Assembly (NCBI RefSeq): GCF_000255705.1
Contig: NZ_JH636452.1
Location: 38,876 to 102,875, forward strand
Source of the DNA: Zavarzinella formosa DSM 19928
Lineage (GTDB): Bacteria > Planctomycetota > Planctomycetia > Gemmatales > Gemmataceae
Reading direction: 5' to 3'
Length of the DNA: 64,000 nt
The notes beneath the pieces were generated by a model that saw only the letters and a list, made by a program, of their open reading frames with translations, did no database searches and was not told the origin of the DNA. A program made the position numbers and the translations under genes. Below are positions 9,290-16,003 of this stretch, piece by piece (position 1 is the first letter of the stretch; every line of letters begins with the position of its first letter).

Positions 9290-9925
9290 TCATTCGTCAT
9301 CGTGCCATGAGTCGTTCTTCTTTTTCTTTGGCGGAGGCCGGTCGTCGTCCCGGTCACGGAAGTTCTTCGAGGGACTGCGTTTCCTTTTCGACCGGTTGTG
9401 ATATTCTTCGTCGGCCGCCCGGTCCTCTTCCAAGGCTTGCACGAAATCGGGATGAATGTTTGTCAGCGTGATGTTCCCGAGCGTGATCTCCGTTGGTTTG
9501 ATCATCCTGGACCGCAAGACAACCAAGAAAATCCGCCAGGCGATGAAGGCAAATACCCCGACACCGCAGCCAAGGCCGATGATTTCGCCTTCGTGCTCTC
9601 CGTGAGCAAAGGCGGAAATCAGGCCGAAGCAGACAAGCTCGAAGATGATCAAAATACCGAAGCTAATCAATGCCCGCAGTCCGATTTTGAGCCAATGCTT
9701 CTTGTGGTCTTCGCACATCGGAGCCCGGACATCCATGAATTTGAGAAGGGTCAGCCTCACGATGGCGCCGACCGGCGGGCACATATACCTGAGGGCCGTC
9801 GTCCACGGGGGATACCAACTGAACTTTCGCCTCACCCGATCACCGGCCGGTTCGCCGCATTCCATGCAGACATCCGGGAGCAGGTTTTTTCGACACTCAT
9901 ATTCCGTCAGGGTTACCTTGGCCAT
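9290..9925 (-). CDS. Cys-ribbon membrane protein, tandem paralogue 2 of 3
   Basis: A protein of 211 residues with the same order of parts as its neighbours: MAKVTLTEYECRK, CMECGEPAGDRV, RRKFSWYPPW, hydrophobic segments with MCEDHKKHW between the first two, ITLTNIHPDFVQALEEDRA and a charged tail rich in Lys, Arg and Asp. The start ATG at 9925 was chosen because GGAG then lies 10 bases upstream exactly as in copy 1, and because the protein starts align. In-frame ATG (9931) and GTG (9934) codons just upstream are possible. The gap to copy 1 is 39 bases, so the three are probably one transcript. Confidence 0.7.
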   Translation of the reverse strand: MAKVTLTEYECRKNLLPDVCMECGEPAGDRVRRKFSWYPPWTTALRYMCPPVGAIVRLTLLKFMDVRAPMCEDHKKHWLKIGLRALISFGILIIFELVCFGLISAFAHGEHEGEIIGLGCGVGVFAFIAWRIFLVVLRSRMIKPTEITLGNITLTNIHPDFVQALEEDRAADEEYHNRSKRKRSPSKNFRDRDDDRPPPKKKKNDSWHDDE

Positions 9926-9964
9926 CGCCATCACACTCCGCGAGTCTCGGACGTTCCTTCAGCC

Positions 9965-10552
9965 TTATTCGTCGTCGTCGTCGTCCCGCCGGTCGAATTT
10001 TTTCTTCCTCGGCGGGGGCTGGTCGTCGTCATCCTCGTCAGCCGCCCGGTCGTCTTCCAAGGCCCGCACGAACTCGGGATGCACCTTGACCAGTGTGATC
10101 TTCTTGTCAGTGATCAACGTCGGCTTGATCATGGTGCTTTGGAAAATCACCACCAAAATCAGCCAGGCGAGCAGCCCGAACACCCCCCCCCCGCAGATGA
10201 GTCCGGTGAAAGAGTCCTTGTTGGGGCCGTTTTCGACGGCGCCAAGGATGACAATCCCGCCGATGCCGAGGACGGCCAGAATGCCAAAGGTGATCAGCGT
10301 CCACATCGTTCGTTTGGACCAGTGATCTTTGTGCAGGTCGCACATCGGCGCCCGGACCGACATTTTCTTGGTGAGAATCAGGGCCACGATGGCCGCTACC
10401 AGCACGCCCGCCAGCACGAGAACCATCACCCACGGCGGATACCACGAAAAATTTCGCTTCACCCGTGTGTCGGCCGGTTCGCCGCATTTCATGCAGACGT
10501 CCGGCAGCAGATTCTTCCGGCACTCATATTCCGTCAGTGTTACCTTGGCCAT
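9965..10552 (-). CDS. Cys-ribbon membrane protein, tandem paralogue 3 of 3
   Basis: A protein of 195 residues, closest to copy 2: MAKVTLTEYECRK, CMKCGEPADTRV, KRNFSWYPPW, then hydrophobic segments (VMVLVLAGVLVAAIVALI, TLITFGILAVLGIGGIV, GLLAWLILVVIF), MCDLHKDHW, ITLVKVHPEFVRALEDDRA and a Asp/Lys/Arg tail. The ATG at 10552 matches the paralogues and has GGAG 9 bases before it. It begins 4 bases after the stop of queE, which points to translational coupling or at least co-transcription. Function unknown. Confidence 0.72.
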   Translation of the reverse strand: MAKVTLTEYECRKNLLPDVCMKCGEPADTRVKRNFSWYPPWVMVLVLAGVLVAAIVALILTKKMSVRAPMCDLHKDHWSKRTMWTLITFGILAVLGIGGIVILGAVENGPNKDSFTGLICGGGVFGLLAWLILVVIFQSTMIKPTLITDKKITLVKVHPEFVRALEDDRAADEDDDDQPPPRKKKFDRRDDDDDE

Positions 10553-10556
10553 TTCG

Positions 10557-11252
10557 TCACACTCCGCGAGTCTTGGGGTCCCAAATGAATTTGTGCATCT
10601 GCAATTGAAAGCGAACATTCAGCCCGGTTTCGAGGAGCCAGGCGGTCAGGTCGTCGAGTCGGACGCGGTCGAACACGGCGCTGAGCAACACGATAAAACG
10701 GGTGTCGAGTTGATGTTCGCGGATCGTTTGAACGGTCCAGTCGAAGTCCTTCCGCGAGGCGATCACGAATTTGATCTGATCGGTCGGCTTCAACACATTC
10801 AAATTGGCCCAGTTGTTCCGTTCGCATTCGCCGCTGTCGGGGCACTTCAAATCCATGATGACATGGACGCGCGGATCGACCTCGGAGACGTCCTCGGCCC
10901 CGCCGGTTTCCAACAAGATGGTGAAGCCCTCATCCGCGAGTGTCGCCATGATCGGCAACACCTCTCGTTGAAGCAATGGCTCTCCGCCGGTGAATTCGAC
11001 GAGCGGGCAGCCAAACGCCCGGATGCGTTCCAGCACGGTTTCCGGCGAGAGTGGTTGCCCCTCGGTGAAGGCGTGCGGCGTGTCGCACCAAGAGCAGCGC
11101 TGACCGCATCCGGTGGTGCGCACGAAGACACACGGCAGCCCGGCGAAGGTCGATTCCCCCTGAATGCTTTTGTAAATCTCGTGAATCAGGAGCTGGCCGA
11201 CGGGTCGGGCTTCCAACACGCGAAGACGTTGAGGCGGATACTTGGCGATCAT
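10557..11252 (-). CDS. queE: 7-carboxy-7-deazaguanine synthase
   Basis: A radical-SAM enzyme of 231 residues that contracts 6-carboxy-tetrahydropterin to 7-carboxy-7-deazaguanine, an early step to queuosine in tRNA. The cluster-binding cysteines form C49-xxx-C53-xx-C56 (TTGCGQRCSWCDT), the C-x3-C-x2-C radical-SAM pattern. The SAM-binding TGGEP is at 88-92 and the preceding EIYKSIQGEST (25-35) is typical of QueE. A later DLKCPDSGE is also conserved. No queC or queD was seen in the window. It lies 61 bases downstream of the ECF sigma factor gene and 4 bases before the Cys-ribbon paralogues. Confidence 0.93.
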   Translation of the reverse strand: MIAKYPPQRLRVLEARPVGQLLIHEIYKSIQGESTFAGLPCVFVRTTGCGQRCSWCDTPHAFTEGQPLSPETVLERIRAFGCPLVEFTGGEPLLQREVLPIMATLADEGFTILLETGGAEDVSEVDPRVHVIMDLKCPDSGECERNNWANLNVLKPTDQIKFVIASRKDFDWTVQTIREHQLDTRFIVLLSAVFDRVRLDDLTAWLLETGLNVRFQLQMHKFIWDPKTRGV

Positions 11253-11313
11253 TCCCCGTCACTGGCTTGGGTCATCTGAACAATCTGGAGATTGTAGCGA
11301 ATCGGCCCGGAAT

Positions 11314-11844
11314 TTACCCCGCTTCATGCTCCAGCCGCTTTTCGACACAGTTCCGCAAGGCCGCCTTGATGCGTTTGATGCGGGCATACACCGATTGCAC
11401 GGTATGCCCGAACTTTTCCGCCAGCAATTCCGCGTCACCGAGTTTCGGGTCATAACGGGAGATAATCAGCCGGCGGCTTTCCGGCGGCAGGTGATCGAGA
11501 CACGCCTTCAGGGCCAGTTGCCGGGGGTTGGCGGGTTCGCGTTCGTCCAGTCGCTCGGCGGCTTCGGCGAGGGCGCGCACCAACTCGGGATCAAAAACTT
11601 GTTCCTTCAAATGATTACGACGATGAGCCAGCACCCGCCGCCGGGCGATCTCTCTGGCCCACGGCAAAAAACCGGCCTCGTCCCGCAGTTGCCCGACTGA
11701 TTCCATCACGGCCACCGTGGTGGTTTGCAGGATGTCCTCGGCATCCGCATGATGCCGGACACAGGCGAAGATGTAGCCGTACAGGGTCGTCCGGTGCTGC
11801 ATGAGCAGCCGGGCCATGTCCCCTTGTTGAATGCCTCCGGCCAT
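11314..11844 (-). CDS. ECF-type RNA polymerase sigma factor, planctomycete family
   Basis: A protein of 176 residues with sigma-70 region 2 (about 10-75; LYGYIFACVRHHADAEDILQ, then FLPWAREIARRRVLAHRR) and region 4 (about 112-172; CLDHLPPESRRLIISRY, then a helix-turn-helix around LAEKFGHTVQSVYARIKRIK). The RHHADAEDILQ signature is that of the Rhodopirellula/Verrucomicrobium ECF subfamily. No anti-sigma factor gene is adjacent. The ATG at 11844 is used; an ATG at 11817 behind AAGGGGAC is an alternative. The same frame stays open far upstream, across the opposite gene, but that part is antisense to the PQQ-like protein and is not counted. It is divergent from that gene. Confidence 0.85.
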   Translation of the reverse strand: MAGGIQQGDMARLLMQHRTTLYGYIFACVRHHADAEDILQTTTVAVMESVGQLRDEAGFLPWAREIARRRVLAHRRNHLKEQVFDPELVRALAEAAERLDEREPANPRQLALKACLDHLPPESRRLIISRYDPKLGDAELLAEKFGHTVQSVYARIKRIKAALRNCVEKRLEHEAG

Positions 11845-11931
11845 TCGCGGTTGATGCTCCGTGGGCGGGTCTCCCCTCAGCCTATACTGGATGAAACCCC
11901 GACGCCAGCGTCCGGGACCGGAGAAACCATC

Positions 11932-13560
11932 ATGAGCGAAGTTCCCGCCAGGCCCGTTAATCATTTCATGCGGCGGTTTTTCCCCGCGTTGGTAATTCTG
12001 ATCGCGGGTGCCGTGCTGGTGGCCATCGCCAACTGGCCGGGCAATCAGGCGGATGCGTCGTCCCTCAACATGGGAAAAATGTTGACGGTGATTATTGCCC
12101 TGATTTGCCTTTTTGTGTGGGGAATGCGATTCTCCGGCTTGAAACGCCTGCATGTGTTGCTTGCCACGCTCGGGGTCTTTCTGGCGTTCTTCGCGTGTTT
12201 CAAAATCCCGTCGATGGATGGCCGGTTTTTCCCGATTATCGCTCCCCGGAACTGGGTGCAGGATCTTTTCCTCGGCGGCAGCCCCGAAACCATTCTGGAA
12301 AATCACCGTATCAACACGCCGAAGGCTGATGTTCCGGCAAAATTGGAAATTCAGGAGAATGATTGGCCCGAATATCGGGGCGGCGGCCGCGACGGCATTG
12401 TGCGGAAGACAACCTTGTCGCCGGATTGGGGAAAGAACCCGCCCAAGGAACTTTGGCGGCAACCCATCGGCGGCGGCTACGCGGCCTTCAGCGTGGCCAA
12501 CGGTTTCCTGGTCACCATCGAACAGCGACGGGACGAGGAAGCCGTGGTTTGTTATCAGGCATCCACCGGCCGCGAAGTGTGGGTGTGCAAGTGGCCGACG
12601 CTTTTCAAAGAACAACTCGGCGGCGACGGCCCTCGGGCGACGCCGACGATTGCGCACGGGGATGTGTTCGCCCTTGGGGCCAAGGGTCGGCTTGTGTGTG
12701 TGGACGGCAACACCGGCACGGAGAAGTGGGCGGTCGAAACGTTGGAGAACAATCAGAACATTCAATGGGCGATGAGCGGTTCGCCGCTCGTTGTCGATGA
12801 TCTGGTGATCGTGAATCCCGGCGCCCAGAACGAAGAGAGCAAGGGCAAGGCGGTCCGGGCTTACAACCGCAAAACCGGGGATTTCGTTTGGGCCACGGGA
12901 ACGCGCCCCGCCGGATATTGTTCCCCTGAATTGGCCCAAATCAGCGGCCAGCGAATGATCCTGATGCTCGACGCAACCGGCCTCTCCGGAATCGACATCG
13001 TCACCGGAGCCGAACTCTGGCGGTTCGGCTGGCCGACCTATCAGGGGATCAACGTCGCCCAACCGCTGGTGATTGGGTCGAACCGCGTGTGTGTCTCGTC
13101 CGGTTACAACACCGGCGGCGTGATGCTGGAGGTGACCCAAGGCGACGGCGGCAAATGGAATGTCAAAGAAGTCTGGCGCACCAAGACGAGTGTGATGCGA
13201 AGCAAGTTCATGTCCCCCGTGGTTTACGAGAACCATGCTTATGGGCTTAACGATGGCATCATGGAATGTGTGGACTTGAACACTGGCAAGCAAGTCTGGA
13301 AGGATGAACGCACCGCCAAACGCGGCGAAGCATACGGCCACGGCCAAATATTGCTCGTCCAAGACTCGGGGTTGATTGTCGTCCTCACGGAATACGGCGA
13401 ACTCGCCTTGGTGCGGGCCACGCCGGAGAAGTACGAGGAGCTTGGCCGTATCCAAGCCCTGAAACGCGGCAAGAAAACCTGGAACAACCCGGCGATGGTT
13501 GGGAACATCATCTATCTGCGAAACGAAGAAGAAATGGCGGCTTACGAGTTGGCGAAATGA
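11932..13560 (+). CDS. Membrane-anchored PQQ-like beta-propeller protein
   Basis: A protein of 542 residues. The N-terminus has three hydrophobic helices (FFPALVILIAGAVLVAIANW, MLTVIIALICLFVWGM, LHVLLATLGVFLAFFACF). From about residue 140 the chain has the repeats of a PQQ-binding-like propeller: DWPEYRGGGRDG, WRQPIGGGYAAFSV, GREVWVCKW, GTEKWAVETL, GAELWRFGWP. Such domains often bind quinone cofactor or act as scaffolds; family members in planctomycetes are mostly uncharacterised. The ATG at 11932 with GGAGAAACCATC before it fits the start of the first helix. It is divergent from the ECF sigma gene 87 bases away, which may regulate it. Confidence 0.78.
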   Translation: MSEVPARPVNHFMRRFFPALVILIAGAVLVAIANWPGNQADASSLNMGKMLTVIIALICLFVWGMRFSGLKRLHVLLATLGVFLAFFACFKIPSMDGRFFPIIAPRNWVQDLFLGGSPETILENHRINTPKADVPAKLEIQENDWPEYRGGGRDGIVRKTTLSPDWGKNPPKELWRQPIGGGYAAFSVANGFLVTIEQRRDEEAVVCYQASTGREVWVCKWPTLFKEQLGGDGPRATPTIAHGDVFALGAKGRLVCVDGNTGTEKWAVETLENNQNIQWAMSGSPLVVDDLVIVNPGAQNEESKGKAVRAYNRKTGDFVWATGTRPAGYCSPELAQISGQRMILMLDATGLSGIDIVTGAELWRFGWPTYQGINVAQPLVIGSNRVCVSSGYNTGGVMLEVTQGDGGKWNVKEVWRTKTSVMRSKFMSPVVYENHAYGLNDGIMECVDLNTGKQVWKDERTAKRGEAYGHGQILLVQDSGLIVVLTEYGELALVRATPEKYEELGRIQALKRGKKTWNNPAMVGNIIYLRNEEEMAAYELAK

Positions 13561-13584
13561 ATGACCGCCACGCGCATCGTGAAA

Positions 13585-13719
13585 TCCGTGAAGCCGCGAC
13601 GCGGAGTCTTCGGAGCGGAGCGCGGGCTGAAACCCGTCAAACGATTACTCATGTTGGCAATGAATTCGGACAGGAAATCCGCGCTCCGCTCCGAAGACTC
13701 CGCGTCGCGGCTTCACGGA
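13585..13719. repeat. 41-bp inverted repeat, family with 49935-50071
   Basis: Arms 13585-13625 and 13679-13719 are perfect complements with a 53-base centre. The arm core (GTGAAGCCGCGACGCGGAG) occurs again at 49938. It follows the PQQ-like gene and fills most of the 288-base gap before the next gene. No coding sequence was seen in the gap. Confidence 0.85.
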
Positions 13720-13848
13720 CGCTGAAAGTGGCGAGGCTGTTCTCATCCACCTTTCGTTATCTTTATCCCGCAGTTCCCCCAAAATCTTGAGCTTGCGTTC
13801 CTTCTCCGTCGGCGTTATTGGGGGATTGATTCTGGAGGAGGAGCCGCC

Positions 13849-14535
13849 ATGTCGAAACTTCCGGTTGTTGGTTTGTGCGTGTTCGCCATTGGCACGGCTG
13901 GTTGCGTGTCCCCGGATGGCAAGACGGAAATGCCGTGGGACACCATCTCCCGTCGGCTGGAACCGGAGCGGGAGCCGGTCCAGGGACCGATCGCTTCCAC
14001 CAAGGTAGCCACACGAGTGCATGCCATCGGCGCTCAATTGACCGCCGCCAATCCTGGAGAGTTTTCCACGAAACCGGTGTTTTCCACCATTGGTCTTTCG
14101 GAATCGATGGTGTTTTCCACAAAAGATGGCCAAATAGTCATTAGCGAGGGGTTGGTGAATCGTTGCACCTCGGATGATGAGATTGCTGCCCTGTTGAGCG
14201 CGGAACTTGGAAAGATGACCGCCACTCGTTTCAGAGACAGTGTCCGGTCGGAAGACGTGCCTCCGGACCCGCATCTGACTTCCGATGTGGTCGGTTCGGG
14301 CAATACCCCGGACATGACCCGGCTGGCCGAGGCGGGGCTACTGAACCGTCACTCGCCCCCCCCGCGAGCGCGTCGTCCCGCCGCGGATTGCCCCACGCCG
14401 GACACGGCGGTGCTTTCTCGCAGCTACCTCAAGAAAGCTGGTTTTGATCCAGAGTGTGTTCAAAGAGTCCAGCCCATGTTGAAGGAAGCCGAGGAGAATG
14501 CGGACAAACGCGGAAACCTCATGCAGAGTCGCTGA
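13849..14535 (+). CDS. Lipoprotein with degenerate M48-like metalloprotease segment
   Basis: A protein of 228 residues starting with a lipoprotein signal peptide (lipobox TAGC, Cys19). Residues about 76-125 follow the order of M48 peptidases: a strand, DGQIVISEGLVNRC (as in the family's 'GGYIFVTRGLL'), then SDDEIAALLSAELGKM where active members have 'ELAAVLAHELGH'. Both zinc His are missing (A118 and K122); only E119 remains. It therefore looks like a non-catalytic relative. The C-terminal part (SYLKKAGFDPECVQRVQPML) also resembles the family's later helices. GGAGGAGGAGCCGCC precedes the ATG. A solute-binding lipoprotein follows in the same direction. Confidence 0.65.
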   Translation: MSKLPVVGLCVFAIGTAGCVSPDGKTEMPWDTISRRLEPEREPVQGPIASTKVATRVHAIGAQLTAANPGEFSTKPVFSTIGLSESMVFSTKDGQIVISEGLVNRCTSDDEIAALLSAELGKMTATRFRDSVRSEDVPPDPHLTSDVVGSGNTPDMTRLAEAGLLNRHSPPPRARRPAADCPTPDTAVLSRSYLKKAGFDPECVQRVQPMLKEAEENADKRGNLMQSR

Positions 14536-14610
14536 CGCTTGCCGACCGCCGGATTCGGGATATCGTGTGGGCAGGTTCCCCATTCATTTTCACTCTCCCG
14601 AGTCTCGGCC

Positions 14611-15636
14611 ATGAAACTGTCCCGGCGGTTATTTGTCTCGTCCCTCGTCGCCATTCTCTGCGGTCTTGGCGGCTCCTGTAGCAAAAACACCGGCAAGGTG
14701 AAGGTCGCCGTGGTGACCAACAACCCGGCCGAGTTCTGGAGCATCGCCGAGAAGGGCGCCAAGGACGCCGGGGAAAAGTTCGGCGTGGAAGTCATCTTCC
14801 GGATGCCGGAAAAGGGCGAGGCCGGGCTGCAACGGGACATCGTCAACGAAGTCGTCCGGCAGGGGATCAGCGGCCTGTCCGTCAGCGTCATCAATCCCGA
14901 AGAACAAACGCCGGACCTGAAACTCATCGGCCAGAAAATCAACCTCATCACGATGGACAACGACGCCGAGGGAACCGGCCGCCTTTGTTACGTGGGCACG
15001 GACAACTACGACGCCGGCAAGTCCGCCGGCCGGTTGGTGAAGGAAGCCATGCCGCAAGGGGGCAGCATCGCCATCTTCGTCGGCAACATGACCTCGCTGA
15101 ACGCCCGGCAACGCTTCCAAGGTGTGGTGGACGAACTGGCCGGGGAAAAGGACGCCAAAGGCCCGGTGTATGGCAAGTATACTCTCTACAAAGGGGAGGC
15201 CATCACCGACTCGATCAACAATCAGACGGCCCAAGACAACGCGAAGGATGCCCTCGAAAAGATGTCCGGCACGGAAAACATCTGCATGGTCGGGCTGTAT
15301 GCCTACAACGCCCCGATGATCTTGCAGGCGGTGAAGGCCAAGAAACTCGCGGGCAAGGTGAAGATTGTCAGCTTTGACGAGGACGCCGCCACGCTTGACG
15401 CCATCCAATCCGGCGAGATTTACGGCACGATCGTGCAAGACCCGTACAACTTCGGCTTTAAGTCGGTCGAAATCCTCGCCGAGATCGCCCGGACCGGAGA
15501 CAAGAGCAAGTTGCCCAAAGACGCCATCCCCGTCCGCGTGATCGTCAAGGAGGGGGCCAAAGACCCCGTGACCGGCCGCGACCGCATCGGAGCCGCCCAA
15601 TTCGCGGCTGATTTGAAGAAGCTGGTCGGGAAGTGA
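14611..15636 (+). CDS. Sugar-type ABC transporter solute-binding lipoprotein
   Basis: A protein of 341 residues of the periplasmic-binding-protein I / ribose-binding class. The signal peptide ends in a lipobox-like LGGSC. The fold signatures are VKVAVVTNNPAEFWSIAEKG at the first strand, GISGLSVSVINPE, the switch region YVGTDNYDAGKSAGRLV, NARQRFQGVVD, VKIVSFDEDAATL and IYGTIVQDPYNFGFKSVEIL. It should bind a small sugar or related ligand outside the cytoplasmic membrane. No permease or ATPase gene lies next to it, so its partners must be elsewhere or it serves as a sensor. The ATG at 14611 begins the signal peptide; no strong ribosome-binding site is visible. Confidence 0.85.
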   Translation: MKLSRRLFVSSLVAILCGLGGSCSKNTGKVKVAVVTNNPAEFWSIAEKGAKDAGEKFGVEVIFRMPEKGEAGLQRDIVNEVVRQGISGLSVSVINPEEQTPDLKLIGQKINLITMDNDAEGTGRLCYVGTDNYDAGKSAGRLVKEAMPQGGSIAIFVGNMTSLNARQRFQGVVDELAGEKDAKGPVYGKYTLYKGEAITDSINNQTAQDNAKDALEKMSGTENICMVGLYAYNAPMILQAVKAKKLAGKVKIVSFDEDAATLDAIQSGEIYGTIVQDPYNFGFKSVEILAEIARTGDKSKLPKDAIPVRVIVKEGAKDPVTGRDRIGAAQFAADLKKLVGK

Positions 15637-15689
15637 GATCGGGCCGCTTTGCCCGGCGTTGATGTGCCGGGCCGACTGGAAAATCGCCA

Positions 15690-15971
15690 TTACCGGGCGG
15701 ATTGATTGGCCATGTCCTGACCCGCGAAAGTGACAAATGGCCCGGAGACGATCACCTCATATCCGTCCGGGCCGCATAGTTCCTCAATCCGGGCCAGCAA
15801 ATCCTTGTCGGGGTCTTGGTCGGCAAAAATGCCAAGGACGTAATCGTCCGGCAGGCTTTTTAAACCGGCCGGCCGGTTCCTTCGCATCACGCCGTACCCC
15901 GAGATTCCGTCCAGTTCGATCAAGGAACTGCCGGCCCGGTCTTCGAGGTTTTGGGCGCTTTTCAAATCCAT
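15690..15971 (-). CDS. Small protein of the protease cassette (second)
   Basis: A soluble protein of 93 residues, last gene of the four-gene minus-strand cassette that starts at 19087. It contains LDGISGYGVMRRN, DDYVLGIFADQD and a terminal YEVIVSGPFVTF. The order 'glycine turn, strand, strand, Y-x-V-x-x-SGP' parallels the 73-residue protein at 17757 (VIGVGV, FGITVFLTED, YRVEISGPI), so the two probably share a fold. ATG 15971 with AGGGG about 10 bases before it is used; a TTG at 16007 would overlap the preceding stop. Function unknown; an inhibitor or chaperone of the adjacent protease is a guess from context. Confidence 0.6.
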   Translation of the reverse strand: MDLKSAQNLEDRAGSSLIELDGISGYGVMRRNRPAGLKSLPDDYVLGIFADQDPDKDLLARIEELCGPDGYEVIVSGPFVTFAGQDMANQSAR

Positions 15972-16003
15972 CAGGTTTGAACCCCTGCCATCATTTAGGA
16001 TAC

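Noticed and set aside
9398..10588. Plus-strand open frame across the paralogues
   Set aside because: It runs opposite to three genes with conserved motifs and matching starts; no domain.
11314..13455. Minus-strand open frame of 713 codons
   Set aside because: Only the last 176 codons (from 11844) look like a protein, the ECF sigma factor. The rest is antisense to the PQQ-like gene and has no domain.
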